From NCBI GenBank assembly GCA_020832565.1, contig JAFIEI010000022.1, positions 1-56,176 of the forward strand: a DNA stretch of 56,176 bases, read 5' to 3'. The position numbers were made by a program, and so were the translations under genes. The notes beneath the pieces were generated by a model. That model had not been told where the DNA came from. It saw only the letters and a list, made by a program, of their open reading frames with translations, and did no database searches. Source of the stretch: Salinarimonas sp. (GTDB lineage Bacteria; Pseudomonadota; Alphaproteobacteria; Rhizobiales; Beijerinckiaceae). Shown here piece after piece: positions 27,951 through 37,378 of the stretch (the first letter of the stretch is position 1; each line of letters starts with the position of its first letter).

Positions 27951-28544
27951 TCAGATGCGCCCGAGCAATTCCCGGGCTGCCGATTCCGGGTCCTGCGCAG
28001 TGTTCAGGGAGGCGATGAAGCGCCCCTGCCCGTCCATGATATAGACGAGCGCCGTGTGATCCATGGTGTAATCGCCGTCGTCGAGCGGCACGCGGCGCTT
28101 GTAGGCGCGGAAGGTGCGCACGACCTCGTCGATCTCCTCGTTGGTCCCGGTCAGGCCGATGATGCGGTCGTCGAAGCTCTGGACGTAATCGCGCATCAGA
28201 TCGGGCGTGTCGCGTTCGGGATCGACGGTGATGAACAGGGCATTGAGCTCGCGGCCCTGATCGGCCGTGTGCCGCAGCACCTCGGAGATCTCGAACAGCT
28301 TGGTGGGGCAGACATCGGGGCAATGCGTGAAGCCGAAGAAGAGCAGATGCGGCTCGCCCAGGAAGTCTTCGCGCGTGACCGGATTACCGTCGTGATCGGT
28401 CAGCGTGAACGGTCCGCCCACATCGGACGATGCCACCTCGCGTCCGCCCGGCGTCAGTGTCAGCACGGCGACGACACCCAGCGAAACCAGGCCGAAGAGA
28501 AAGGCGGCCAGGGGGATGGCGATACGGCGGGCGCGTTCGGACAT
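27951..28544 (-). CDS. SCO1/SenC family copper chaperone-like protein
   Basis: SCO proteins help build the CuA centre of cytochrome c oxidase, or act as periplasmic thiol-redox proteins. The 197-residue protein has one N-terminal membrane anchor (IPLAAFLFGLVSLGVVAVL) and a thioredoxin fold. The copper-binding Cys pair is in HCPDVCPT and the conserved later His in YTMDHTALVY. The segment ITVDPERDTP is typical. I chose ATG 28544 because GAGGAAG lies just upstream. No oxidase genes are in the window. Confidence 0.9.
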   Translation of the reverse strand: MSERARRIAIPLAAFLFGLVSLGVVAVLTLTPGGREVASSDVGGPFTLTDHDGNPVTREDFLGEPHLLFFGFTHCPDVCPTKLFEISEVLRHTADQGRELNALFITVDPERDTPDLMRDYVQSFDDRIIGLTGTNEEIDEVVRTFRAYKRRVPLDDGDYTMDHTALVYIMDGQGRFIASLNTAQDPESAARELLGRI

Positions 28545-28768
28545 GATCTTCCTCAAAGACGTTTAAGCCCCGAGAAGCGGGTTCGCGTTGCCGCTTTCTC
28601 GACGACGCACCCTCTCTGGACCAGGACGGATCGCATCGCAATACGGCAAAATCCCGGTTGCCGGTATGCGACCCGGGGTCGCCGGAATGACGGGTTCCGC
28701 AAACCCGGGGCATCGAACCATACGCGGGCGATGACAGCCGCGCGCGGTGGTGCTAGTGACATCGGATC

Positions 28769-29470
28769 ATGAGCGAAGCCCGCCCCATCCGGCGCAGATT
28801 GCGCGCCCGACAAGACGACCCGGATAAGCTTTCCGGCAAAGACGCAGCGCAGCCCGAGGCGCGCGCGGCGCAGCGGCCCGACAACGCCGAAGGGCGTGTC
28901 AAACAGGCGCTCGCCTCGCGTTCGATCGTTCTCGTCGGCCTGATGGGAGCCGGCAAGAGCACTGTCGGACGCAGGCTTGCCGCGAGGCTCGGCATGAAGT
29001 TCCGCGATGCCGACAACGAGATCGAGGTTGCTGCCGGCATGTCGATCCCTGACATCTTCGCCGCCTATGGCGAAGCGCATTTCCGCGATGGCGAGCGCCG
29101 GGTGATCGAGCGGCTGCTGCACGAGGAGACCATGGTCCTCGCGACGGGCGGCGGCGCCTATATGGACGCAGCGACGCGTGAGACCATACGCGCTTGCGCG
29201 GTTTCCGTCTGGCTACGGGCTGATCTCGATACGCTGATGCGCCGCGTGCGCAAGCGTTCCAACCGTCCGCTCCTGCAGAATGCCGATCCCGAAGCCGTCA
29301 TGCGCCGGCTGATCGCCGAACGCTATCCGGTCTATGAACAGGCGGATGTGACGGTCGAGTCCCGCGAAGGGCCGCATGAACGGGTGGTCGAAGCCATTGT
29401 CGGCGCGCTCGACGATTACCTCGCGGTCTCCGGGGCGCAGGGCGACGATGAGGAGAAGGGGGATGGCTGA
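28769..29470 (+). CDS. aroK: Shikimate kinase
   Basis: This enzyme phosphorylates shikimate with ATP, the fifth step of the shikimate pathway to aromatic amino acids. The P-loop GLMGAGKST lies at about residues 57-65. The shikimate-binding residues follow in FRDADNEIE, FRDGERRVI and the GGG of ATGGGAYM. The lid region has RSNRPLL. A polar N-terminal extension of about 50 residues makes it longer (233 residues) than the E. coli enzyme (about 173), common in Hyphomicrobiales. Its stop overlaps the aroB start. Confidence 0.94.
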   Translation: MSEARPIRRRLRARQDDPDKLSGKDAAQPEARAAQRPDNAEGRVKQALASRSIVLVGLMGAGKSTVGRRLAARLGMKFRDADNEIEVAAGMSIPDIFAAYGEAHFRDGERRVIERLLHEETMVLATGGGAYMDAATRETIRACAVSVWLRADLDTLMRRVRKRSNRPLLQNADPEAVMRRLIAERYPVYEQADVTVESREGPHERVVEAIVGALDDYLAVSGAQGDDEEKGDG

Positions 29471-30626
29471 GGCTATGGATGTCGCGCAGAAGGCGCAGCG
29501 GGTCGTGCCGGTGGCGCTCGACGCGCGTTCCTACGAGATCGTCATCGGGCGCGGGGTGCTCGCCGATGCGAATGCGCGGCTTGCGGCTCTCGGTGCCCGT
29601 GCGGCGGCGATCGTGACCGATGAACACGTCGGCAGCCTGCATGCTCCCGCCCTCACTGCCATGCTGGAGCGCGCGGGGCTGCGGGCGAGTGTGATCAGCG
29701 TGAAGCCCGGCGAGGCCACGAAGGCGTTTTCGACGCTGGAGCATGTCTGCGGCGCGATCCTCGATGCGCGCATCGAGCGCGGTGATCTCGTCATCGCTCT
29801 GGGCGGCGGCGTGGTCGGTGATCTCGCCGGCTTTGCCGCAGCGATCGTGCGGCGGGGCATTCGCTTCGTGCAGGTGCCGACGAGCCTGCTCGCCCAGGTC
29901 GATTCCTCGGTGGGCGGCAAGACCGGGATCAATGCACCGCAGGGCAAGAACCTGATCGGCGCCTTCCACCAGCCGAGCCTCGTGCTCGCCGATACGGCGC
30001 TGCTTGACACGCTGCCCCTGCGCGAGATCCGCGCCGGCTATGCCGAGACGGTGAAATACGGGCTGATCGATAATCCCGCCTTCTTCGACTGGTGCGACGC
30101 CAACTGGCCCGGCATCTATGGTGGCGGGCCCGAGCGCGAGCATGCGGTGGAGATCGCCTGCCGGGCCAAGGCGGCGATCGTGGCGCGCGACGAGCGCGAG
30201 ACCGGCGACCGGGCGCTGCTCAATCTCGGCCACACTTTCGGCCATGCGCTGGAGCGCGTCACGGGCTACGATTCCACCCGGCTGATCCATGGCGAGGCGG
30301 TGGCGCTCGGCATGGCGCAGGCTTTCCGCTTTTCCGTGGCCCAGGGCCTGTGTGATCCCCGGGATGCCGAGCGCGTCGAGGCGCATCTGCGCGAAGCCGG
30401 CCTGCCGACACGCCTTGCCGATATTCCGGGCGGGGACATGCCCGGCGGGATCGGCAGCGTCGATGACCTTCTGGGTGCCATGGCGCAGGATAAAAAGGTC
30501 GTCGGCGGCGCGCTGACCTTCATCCTCGCGCGCGGCATCGGCGCGAGCTTCATCGCCAAAGGCGTTCCCGCAGACGACGTGCGCGCCTTCCTCGCGCAGG
30601 AACTCGCCGGATCGAACGGAGCGTGA
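29463..30626 (+). CDS. aroB: 3-dehydroquinate synthase
   Basis: AroB converts DAHP to 3-dehydroquinate, the second step of the shikimate pathway, with NAD and a zinc or cobalt ion. The 387-residue protein shows ALGGGVVGDLAGFAA (NAD binding), PTSLLAQVDSSVGGKTGIN and the metal ligands Glu in AGYAETVKYG, His in NLGHTFGHALE and His in LIHGEAVALGM. ATG 29463 overlaps the aroK stop as ATGGCTGA, so the pair is coupled. A CNNM/CorC-type gene follows after 4 bp, a conserved order in Hyphomicrobiales. Confidence 0.95.
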   Translation: MAEAMDVAQKAQRVVPVALDARSYEIVIGRGVLADANARLAALGARAAAIVTDEHVGSLHAPALTAMLERAGLRASVISVKPGEATKAFSTLEHVCGAILDARIERGDLVIALGGGVVGDLAGFAAAIVRRGIRFVQVPTSLLAQVDSSVGGKTGINAPQGKNLIGAFHQPSLVLADTALLDTLPLREIRAGYAETVKYGLIDNPAFFDWCDANWPGIYGGGPEREHAVEIACRAKAAIVARDERETGDRALLNLGHTFGHALERVTGYDSTRLIHGEAVALGMAQAFRFSVAQGLCDPRDAERVEAHLREAGLPTRLADIPGGDMPGGIGSVDDLLGAMAQDKKVVGGALTFILARGIGASFIAKGVPADDVRAFLAQELAGSNGA

Positions 30627-30630
30627 TGCC

Positions 30631-31914
30631 ATGGATTGGCCGATCTGGATTTCGCTTCTCGCCGTTCTCGTCTGCTTTGCCATTTCGGGATTCTTTTCCG
30701 GCAGCGAGACGGCGCTGACCGCATCGTCGCGGGCGCGCATGCTGGCGCTGGAGCGCAGCGGCGATCTGCGCGCCGGCATCGTCAACCGCATGCTCGCGGC
30801 CCGCGAGCGGCTGATCGGTGGCATCCTGATCGGCAACAACGTTGTCAACACGGCCGCCGCCTCGCTGACCACCGGTGTGTTGCTGACCTTGTTCGGCGAG
30901 GTCGGCATCATCTATGCGACGCTCGCGGTCTCGATCTTCGTCATCGTCTTCTCCGAAATTCTGCCCAAGACCGTCGCGATCAACTCGCCGGACAAGGTGG
31001 CGCTCGCCGTGGCGCGCCCGATTTCGATGATCGTGCGGGTGTTCGGCCCGCTGACCATGGCGATCGAGTATTTCATCCGCTGGCTCTTGCGTCGCTTCGG
31101 GCTCGACCTCGGCTCGATGAGCAACGTGCTCTCGGCCACGGAGGAGCTGCGCGGTCAGGTCGATCTGCTGCACAAGGAGGGCGGTGTCGCCAAGACCGAG
31201 CGCGACATGCTCGGCGGCCTGCTCGATCTGCATGAATTGTCGGTCGCCGACGTGATGGTCCACCGTACCAAGATGCGCACCATCAACGCCGATCTCTCCG
31301 CCGCCGAGATCGTGCGCGAGGTCCTGGCCTCGCCCTATACGCGCATGCCGCTCTGGCGCGACAAGCACGAGAACATCGTCGGCATCCTGCATGCGAAGGA
31401 TCTCCTGCGCGCCCTCGATTCCGTGGGTGGTGACGCGGAGAAGCTGAAGATCGCGCAGATTTCCTACGAGCCCTGGTTCGTCCCGGACATGACCAGCCTG
31501 CGCGACCAGCTGCGCGCCTTCCTTTCCAAGAAGACGCACTTCGCCCTCGTCGTCGACGAATATGGCGAGGTGGAGGGGCTGGTCACGCTCGAAGACATTC
31601 TCGAAGAGATCGTCGGCGACATCAAGGACGAGCACGATCTCTCGGTTCAGGGCGTGCGTGTCCAGCCGGACGGCTCGGTGCATGTGGAAGGCTCGGTGCC
31701 CATCCGCGATCTCAACCGGGTGATGGACTGGGACCTTCCCGACGAGGAAGCCACCACGATTGCCGGCCTCGTCATCCACGAAGCGCAGCTCATCCCCGAT
31801 GCCGGCCAGGCCTTCACCTTCCACGGTTTCCGCTTCCAGGTCCTGCGCAAGGCCCGTAACCGCATCACCTCGCTGCGCATCACCCCGCTCGCAGTGCTCG
31901 CGCCGCGGGAGTAG
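30631..31914 (+). CDS. CNNM/CorC-type transporter-associated protein (hemolysin family)
   Basis: This 427-residue inner-membrane protein has a DUF21/CNNM membrane domain (about residues 5-180) with the SGSETALTASSR signature. Two CBS domains (about 195-320, with YTRMPLWRDKHENIVGILHAKDL and FALVVDEYGEVEGLVTLEDILEEIVGD) and a CorC_HlyC domain at the C-terminus follow. Proteins of this type are called hemolysin-like by old convention but are linked to magnesium or cobalt export and resistance. It starts 4 bp after aroB and is probably in the same operon. Confidence 0.9.
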   Translation: MDWPIWISLLAVLVCFAISGFFSGSETALTASSRARMLALERSGDLRAGIVNRMLAARERLIGGILIGNNVVNTAAASLTTGVLLTLFGEVGIIYATLAVSIFVIVFSEILPKTVAINSPDKVALAVARPISMIVRVFGPLTMAIEYFIRWLLRRFGLDLGSMSNVLSATEELRGQVDLLHKEGGVAKTERDMLGGLLDLHELSVADVMVHRTKMRTINADLSAAEIVREVLASPYTRMPLWRDKHENIVGILHAKDLLRALDSVGGDAEKLKIAQISYEPWFVPDMTSLRDQLRAFLSKKTHFALVVDEYGEVEGLVTLEDILEEIVGDIKDEHDLSVQGVRVQPDGSVHVEGSVPIRDLNRVMDWDLPDEEATTIAGLVIHEAQLIPDAGQAFTFHGFRFQVLRKARNRITSLRITPLAVLAPRE

Positions 31915-31918
31915 GGGA

Positions 31919-33001
31919 TCAAGCCGCCGGCGCCGCTTCGCCTGTATGGGCCGCTTCCTGAGGCAGGTCGAAACTGAGCATGGCGCGGGTGCCGGAATGG
32001 GCCGGATCGAAATGGATCTCGGTCTTGAGATTGGCCGCCATTGCGCTGACGATGCGGGTGCCCAGCCCGCTGCCCTGCGGTGCCCCGGCGGCATCGAATC
32101 CGATCCCGTCATCCTCCACGACGAGCTCTACGCGGGCGGAATCGTCGTGGCGCAGGAGCACGCGGATATCGCCGGTCGCATCGCCCGGATAGGCGTATTT
32201 CGTGGCATTGGTGACGAGTTCGACCACGATCACGCCGAGCGAGATCGCCTGATCCGTCGGCACCAGGATGCTTTCGGCTTCAACCCGGATGGCGCTCTGC
32301 GTGCCCGAGGCGCGCATCGCCTGGTCGAGCTCTTCGATCAGGCCGGTGAGATAGGCATCGAGCTCGACCCGGCGCACGTCGTTCGAGGTATAGAGGCGCC
32401 GGTGGATCTGAGAGATGGCGCTGATGCGCGTCTGGGTTTCGACCAGGGCATCGCGGGCGGGGCCTTCGGGGAGGATGCCCTTTTGCATGGTGACGAGGGA
32501 GGCAACCAGCTGCAGCGAATTGGCGACGCGGTGATTGACCTCGCGCAGGAGCATCTCGGCGCGATCGCGCTGCTCGCGGACTTCCTGCTCCGCCAGTTCC
32601 TTGGCCCGGCGCACGCATTCCTGCTTGAGGGCCTGGCGGATCGAGGCGCCGAGCAGCTCGAAGAAGGCGCCGCCGACATCCTTGACGATGTAATCCGCCG
32701 CACCGTTCTTCAGGGCCGCGACGGCGATGCGCCCCTCATCCGCACCGGTCACGTAGATTACCGGCGGCGCCAGGGCCATGGCGCGGATCTCGGCGAGGAC
32801 GTCGAGCCCTTCCTTTCCCGGCATGAAATGGTCGAGCGCGATGATGTCGAAGGTCGCATCCGCAAGCTGCGTAAGCCCGGCATCGCCGCCTTCGGCATAG
32901 GTCACCTCCATGCCCTGGCGTGTGAGCGCGCGCTCGACGAGACGTCCGAAAGCGGGGTCATCGTCGATATAGAGCACCCGGACTGTCTTGTCGGTGCTCA
33001 T
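31919..33001 (-). CDS. Receiver-HWE/HisKA_2 hybrid histidine kinase
   Basis: This 360-residue cytosolic protein begins with a receiver domain (about 1-125; phospho-acceptor Asp57 in IIALDHFMPG, Lys in YIVKD). A HisKA_2 dimerisation segment with the phospho-His in LREVNHRVANSLQLV and an ATPase domain with ELVTNATKYAYPG and GSGLGTRIV follow. Its input therefore comes from another kinase. It starts 4 bp after the preceding response regulator, as the third gene of a three-gene operon. I chose ATG 33001. The longer frame upstream is a shadow. Confidence 0.85.
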   Translation of the reverse strand: MSTDKTVRVLYIDDDPAFGRLVERALTRQGMEVTYAEGGDAGLTQLADATFDIIALDHFMPGKEGLDVLAEIRAMALAPPVIYVTGADEGRIAVAALKNGAADYIVKDVGGAFFELLGASIRQALKQECVRRAKELAEQEVREQRDRAEMLLREVNHRVANSLQLVASLVTMQKGILPEGPARDALVETQTRISAISQIHRRLYTSNDVRRVELDAYLTGLIEELDQAMRASGTQSAIRVEAESILVPTDQAISLGVIVVELVTNATKYAYPGDATGDIRVLLRHDDSARVELVVEDDGIGFDAAGAPQGSGLGTRIVSAMAANLKTEIHFDPAHSGTRAMLSFDLPQEAAHTGEAAPAA

Positions 33002-33005
33002 GGGT

Positions 33006-33431
33006 TCAGCCCTCCGGCACCTGCATGACTGAGAGAAAGAGTCCGAGCTGGCGGATCGCGGTTGCGAAGGTGTCGTATTCGACCGGCTTGGTGATGTAGA
33101 CGTTGCAGCCCAGATCATAGCAGCGCTGGATCTCGGTCTGGTCGTCGGTGGTCGTGAGCACGATCACCGGTGCGCGCTTGGTCGAATCGTTCTGCTTGAT
33201 GCGGGCGAGGATATCGGTTCCGCTCATGTCGGGCAGATTGAGATCCAGCAGAACCAGCAGCGGCCCCTGGCCGCGCGTCTCCGGCGTCTCCAGATGCTTC
33301 AACGCGCTGGTTCCGTCGAGAAAATGCATGATCTCGTTATTCACGCCGGCGCGGCGCACATTCTTCTCGATCAGGCGTGCATGGCCTTCGTCGTCCTCGA
33401 TCATGATGATGGTCACGGGTAGCGCACTCAT
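33006..33431 (-). CDS. Single-domain response regulator (Rcp1-like)
   Basis: This 141-residue stand-alone receiver has acidic residues in MIEDDEGHARLIEKNVRRAG, the phospho-acceptor Asp in LLDLNLPDMSG, the Thr in VLTTTDD and the Lys in ITKPVEY. The pattern IEDDEGHARLI and the long alpha3/beta3 region resemble Rcp1, the response regulator of bacteriophytochromes. It has no output domain, so it acts by protein contact or phosphotransfer. Its start overlaps the CHASE kinase stop by 4 bp. Confidence 0.87.
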   Translation of the reverse strand: MSALPVTIIMIEDDEGHARLIEKNVRRAGVNNEIMHFLDGTSALKHLETPETRGQGPLLVLLDLNLPDMSGTDILARIKQNDSTKRAPVIVLTTTDDQTEIQRCYDLGCNVYITKPVEYDTFATAIRQLGLFLSVMQVPEG

Positions 33432-35407
33432 ACGTCTTCCTGATGTTCGTCGGGTTTGAGAGTTTTGGGCAAAGTCACGATGAATGTCGAGCCCTTGCCG
33501 GGTTCGGATTCGATGTGGATCGAGCCGCCCAGGCGGCGCACGAGGGCGCGCACATGGGCCAGTCCGATCCCCTCGCCGGCCTTGTCCTGCGTGCCGGCGC
33601 GGCGGAACAGGTCGAAGACGCGCTGGTGATCCTTGGGATCGATGCCGCGTCCGTTGTCTTCGATCTCGTAACGCAGGGTATGGTCGGGCTCGGCGCGCCC
33701 GCGCACGGTGATCCGGCCCGGGCGGGTGGGGTCGAGATATTTCACCGCGTTCTCGATCACATTGCCGAAGATCTGCTCCAGCGCCACCCGGTCCGAGACG
33801 AGGTCGGGCATCTCCTCGATCACGATCTCCGCGCCTTCCTCGTCGAGCTGGTGCGTGATGTTGGCTTCGAGCTGGGCGATGACCTCGCGCATCACGATCG
33901 GCTCGGGTGTGAGCACGCGCCGGCCCTCGCGCGAGAGCTTGAGGATCGCCGCGATCAGCCGGTCCATGCGCTGTGTCGAGGAGCGGATGAAGTCGAGCGC
34001 CTCGGGCAGATCCGTCTCGACCGCCACGCGCGCATCCTCGGTGACGAGCTCCGGCGCCTTTTCTGCGACACGCGCGATGAAGGCCTCGACCTCCTTGCGC
34101 ACCGCATCGAGCTCGGCGGTGAAGCCCATGACATTGACGAGCGGCGCACGCAGGTCGTGGCTGACGATATAGGCGAAACGCTGGATTTCCTCGTTGGCCT
34201 CTGTCAGATCCGCAGTGCGCGCGGCAACCGCATGTTCGAGATTGGCGATCAGCCCCGCGAGTTTGGCGCGCGCCCGTTCGAGCTGAGCCGTGCGCTTCTC
34301 GACGCGCTGTTCCAGCGTATCGTTGATTTCTTCGAGTGCATCATTGGCTTCCTCGGCGACGACGGTCGCGCGCGCCTGGCCGAGCGTCGCGAGGCCGAGC
34401 AGCAGCGTTGCGAAAAAGCCCGCGCCGAGCAGCCAGGGATAGAGCGCCCGCGCGGAATCGGCGGCGAAGGCGGGCGTCGTCTTGATCCGCAGCGTCCAGA
34501 GCCGGTCACCGATCTGGACCACCCGGTCGGCCTGATGGGAGATATCGGGATCGGCGTCATCCATGCGCGCGTCGCGATAGAGCAGCGCGGAATCGTCGGT
34601 CGATTCGCCGTCGAAGACCGCGAAGGTGATCTCGGGCGGGCGTTCGCGCAATTCGAAGGAGCGATCGAACAGGTCGCCGGAGCGAAACGGGCTGTAGATC
34701 CAGCCAATGAATTGCTCTCGCCGCTCCGCAACGGTGTCGGGTATCCTGCCGCCGCGATAAATCGGCAGATAGATCAGGAAACCCGGCTGCAGGTCGTCTT
34801 CCTCGATTTCCTGGACGAGTGCGACCCGCTCCGTCGTCGCGCGGCGTCCCCGGTCACGGGCACGCTCCATCGCGTCCCGGCGTTTGGGTTCGGAGAACAT
34901 GTCGTAGCCGATCGCGGCCCGGTTACGCTCGTCCTGCGGTTCGAGGAAGATGATGGCGGAATAGGCGTCGCGCTCGCCTTCCGGCCAGAGGCGGAAATCG
35001 CCATCGTAGAGGCGCATGCGGGCCTCGAGCGGGCCCAACTCCTGCGGGGCGACGGCGCGCGCAAAGCCGATGCCCTGGACGCCGGGATAGAGCTCGGGAA
35101 TGCGCAGGCGGGTGACGTAGCGCCGGAATTCCGGCAGGCTGACTTCGCCGAGCGGGCGGCTCGCCATCAGGGCGGTCGTGCCGCGCAGGAGGGCGATATA
35201 ATCCTCCATCCGTTGCGTGACGGCGGCTGCGCGCTGATCGACCAGTGCGACGAAGCGCTCCTCGTCGCGCTCGCGGGCGAGCCTTTCGTATTGGTGGCCG
35301 AGGAACAGGGTCGCGACGATACCCGCGATCACGACGATGGCCGGAAAGATCAGCGCGCGGGGTGTTCGGGCCGTGACCTGAAAGAGGCCGGGTCTCTTTT
35401 TCTTCAA
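33428..35407 (-). CDS. CHASE-domain sensor histidine kinase
   Basis: This 659-residue membrane kinase has an N-terminal membrane helix (about 18-38) and a periplasmic CHASE domain (about 75-290; GVQGIGFARAV). A second helix near residue 320, a coiled-coil stretch, HisKA with the phospho-His in IVSHDLRAPLVNV and a HATPase domain ending in GIGLAHVRALV follow. CHASE domains sense small ligands such as cytokinin-like or peptide signals. The ligand here is unknown. The start is a TTG at 35407, the only start that keeps the first membrane helix in frame. It heads an operon of three signalling genes. Confidence 0.88.
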   Translation of the reverse strand: MKKKRPGLFQVTARTPRALIFPAIVVIAGIVATLFLGHQYERLARERDEERFVALVDQRAAAVTQRMEDYIALLRGTTALMASRPLGEVSLPEFRRYVTRLRIPELYPGVQGIGFARAVAPQELGPLEARMRLYDGDFRLWPEGERDAYSAIIFLEPQDERNRAAIGYDMFSEPKRRDAMERARDRGRRATTERVALVQEIEEDDLQPGFLIYLPIYRGGRIPDTVAERREQFIGWIYSPFRSGDLFDRSFELRERPPEITFAVFDGESTDDSALLYRDARMDDADPDISHQADRVVQIGDRLWTLRIKTTPAFAADSARALYPWLLGAGFFATLLLGLATLGQARATVVAEEANDALEEINDTLEQRVEKRTAQLERARAKLAGLIANLEHAVAARTADLTEANEEIQRFAYIVSHDLRAPLVNVMGFTAELDAVRKEVEAFIARVAEKAPELVTEDARVAVETDLPEALDFIRSSTQRMDRLIAAILKLSREGRRVLTPEPIVMREVIAQLEANITHQLDEEGAEIVIEEMPDLVSDRVALEQIFGNVIENAVKYLDPTRPGRITVRGRAEPDHTLRYEIEDNGRGIDPKDHQRVFDLFRRAGTQDKAGEGIGLAHVRALVRRLGGSIHIESEPGKGSTFIVTLPKTLKPDEHQEDV

Positions 35408-35542
35408 CAGATGGTCACTCTCGACTGGTCGGTGCGAACGGGCAGGAGGATAGGCGTAGAACGCACCTCACGCCGGGCGAACGCGAAAACCGGGTCGATG
35501 GTTCCCGCATTCGTCCAGAATATTATTGCGCGCCGCCAACCA

Positions 35543-36700
35543 CTACGCAGCCAGACCCGCAATCGCACGGGCGATGCCCTGCGCGCGCGGAACCATCGTC
35601 TCGACTTCCATATACTCTTCCGGCGAATGCGCATTGCCGCCGACCGGGCCCGTCGCGCACAGGGTGGGGCAGCCGACGCTGGCGGTGAAACCGGAATCGG
35701 CGCAGCCGCCGGTAAACTCGCCGTCGATGCTGATGCCGTTTTCCGCCATGGCCTTCTGGTAGAGCCCGAAGAGTTCCTTCGAGCCCGCATCCTGCACCAG
35801 AGGGTGGAACTCCCCCTTGATGACGAGTTCGGCGCGCGTGCCCGCGACGTCTTCTGCCGCGACGATCTCCGCGATACGCGCCATCGTCGCCTCGCGCTGA
35901 TCGGGCGTGATATAGCGCAGGTCGATTTCGCATTCGGCCAACGGTGCCACCGTGTTGACCGATTGCCCGCCCCGGATCAGCCCGACATTCACGGTGATGC
36001 CCGCATCGAGATCGGTGATCGCGTGCAGCGCCACGATCTTGTGGGCGAGCGCGCCGATGGCGGATGACCCTTGCGCGAAATTGCCGCCGGAATGGGCGGC
36101 CTTGCCATGCACGTTCATCTGCATGAAGACGCCACCCTTGCGCCCGGTCACGACATTGCCGGAGGGACGTCCCGGCTCTGAGTTGAACACGGCGCGCGCT
36201 TCACGGGCGGTCTCCTCGATGATCGGGCGGCAGGCGGGAGAGCCGATTTCCTCGTCGCTGGTGATCAGCCCGATGAGCGGGGCGGGGGCGCCGCCGAACT
36301 TGTGATACGCGGCGAGGACGAAGGCGTTGATCACGAGCCCCGCCTTCATGTCGCAGACGCCCGGCCCGTAGGCGCGCCCGTCCTCGATGCGGAAGGGGCG
36401 GCGTGCGGCTTCACCCTTGGGGAAGACCGTATCGCGATGGCCCATCAGCAGAATCGGCTTGTTGGCACCGCCGGAACCGGTCACATGCGCCTTGATCGCA
36501 TCGCCGAAAGTCTCGTTGGCGATGGTCGTCGTCTCGATGCCGTGCTCGGCGAAGAAGCGCTTGAAGCGCTCGCCCACCGCATCGACGCCGGCCTTGTCAT
36601 AGGAGCCGGAATCGATGTTCACCACCTCCTCCAGCAGGGCCAGCATGGCGGGTTTCTGCTCGGAGAGCCAGGCGGAAACGGAATCGGTAGCAGCGGACAC
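35543..36700 (-). CDS. M20 family metallopeptidase (carboxypeptidase G2-like)
   Basis: This 385-residue zinc hydrolase belongs to the M20A group near glutamate carboxypeptidase and ArgE/DapE. Metal ligands and the catalytic Glu are visible: His in MGHRDTVFP, Asp in GPGVCDMKAG, Glu-Glu in TSDEEIGSP and a late His in GGNAHSPEEY. A dimerisation domain lies in the middle. Known relatives cut N-acyl amino acids, folate tails or dipeptides. I chose GTG 36700, which has GAAGG 8 nt upstream. GTG 36709 is an alternative. It follows the MarR-like regulator and the TRAP genes on the same strand, so the transported solute is probably its substrate. Confidence 0.85.
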   Translation of the reverse strand: MSAATDSVSAWLSEQKPAMLALLEEVVNIDSGSYDKAGVDAVGERFKRFFAEHGIETTTIANETFGDAIKAHVTGSGGANKPILLMGHRDTVFPKGEAARRPFRIEDGRAYGPGVCDMKAGLVINAFVLAAYHKFGGAPAPLIGLITSDEEIGSPACRPIIEETAREARAVFNSEPGRPSGNVVTGRKGGVFMQMNVHGKAAHSGGNFAQGSSAIGALAHKIVALHAITDLDAGITVNVGLIRGGQSVNTVAPLAECEIDLRYITPDQREATMARIAEIVAAEDVAGTRAELVIKGEFHPLVQDAGSKELFGLYQKAMAENGISIDGEFTGGCADSGFTASVGCPTLCATGPVGGNAHSPEEYMEVETMVPRAQGIARAIAGLAA

Positions 36701-36810
36701 GGGGATCACCTTCGTCAGGAGGGAAGCGGCCCTCAGGCTAAGCCCGTGTCACGCCTTCGCGAAAGCGGAAAATCCTCACGGGCGGTTCACCCGTTGCGCC
36801 CGCTTCGCCG

Positions 36811-37341
36811 TCAAAGCGATGCCGCAGCGCGCGCGGCCTGGTCGTAGTGACCCGAGAGTGCACGCATCATCGCCGCGATTTCGGAAAGCTGGTCCTTGTC
36901 CAATGTGGTGGTGCTCAGCGGTCCGATCAGGAGCTTGTCACGGATTTCGCGATACTTCTTGCAGATATCGCGACCCTTCGCTGTGATCTCGACCGTCTTC
37001 TCCTTGCCCGCGCGCCCCGAGGTGACGAGGCCTGCGCCCTGCAGCTTCTTGACACCGTAGCTGACGAGATGCGTCTCCTCGATCGAGAGAACGAGGCAGA
37101 TATCCGCCAGCCTCTTGGCGCGCCCCCGGTGATTGACCGTGTGGAGGATCAATACGTCGAGCGGAGACAGGTCCGGCACGCCCGCCGCCGCGATGCAACG
37201 CATCATCCAGCGGTGAAAGGCATGGCTGGCCAGGATCAGACCGAATTCGAACTCCGACAGGGCCGGCAACGCCCCCTCCGCCAGATGGGCGGAGGAGACG
37301 ATGGGGCCGATGCCGGAAGGGTTCAGGCTTTTCGCACTCAT
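36811..37341 (-). CDS. MarR-type winged-helix regulator
   Basis: This 176-residue protein is a MarR-like transcription factor of the COG5631 kind. An N-terminal helical part (FEFGLILASHAFHRWMMRC) is followed by a winged helix (VPDLSPLDVLILHTVNHRGRAKRLADICLVL, about 55-85; IEETHLVSYGVKKLQGAGLVTSGRAGKEKTVEITAKGRDI, about 88-128). It is a helical dimer former with no obvious metal or redox cysteines. It lies between the TRAP permease gene (37 bp) and the M20 peptidase gene (110 bp), so it is a likely local regulator of that uptake unit. Confidence 0.8.
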   Translation of the reverse strand: MSAKSLNPSGIGPIVSSAHLAEGALPALSEFEFGLILASHAFHRWMMRCIAAAGVPDLSPLDVLILHTVNHRGRAKRLADICLVLSIEETHLVSYGVKKLQGAGLVTSGRAGKEKTVEITAKGRDICKKYREIRDKLLIGPLSTTTLDKDQLSEIAAMMRALSGHYDQAARAAASL

Positions 37342-37378
37342 GAAGTCTCCGGGCGGGGTTTTTCGAAATTTTCGCGCA

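Noticed and set aside
33443-36067. 874-residue open frame antisense to the CHASE kinase and M20 peptidase
   Set aside because: It crosses two clear genes on the opposite strand and has no recognisable motif.
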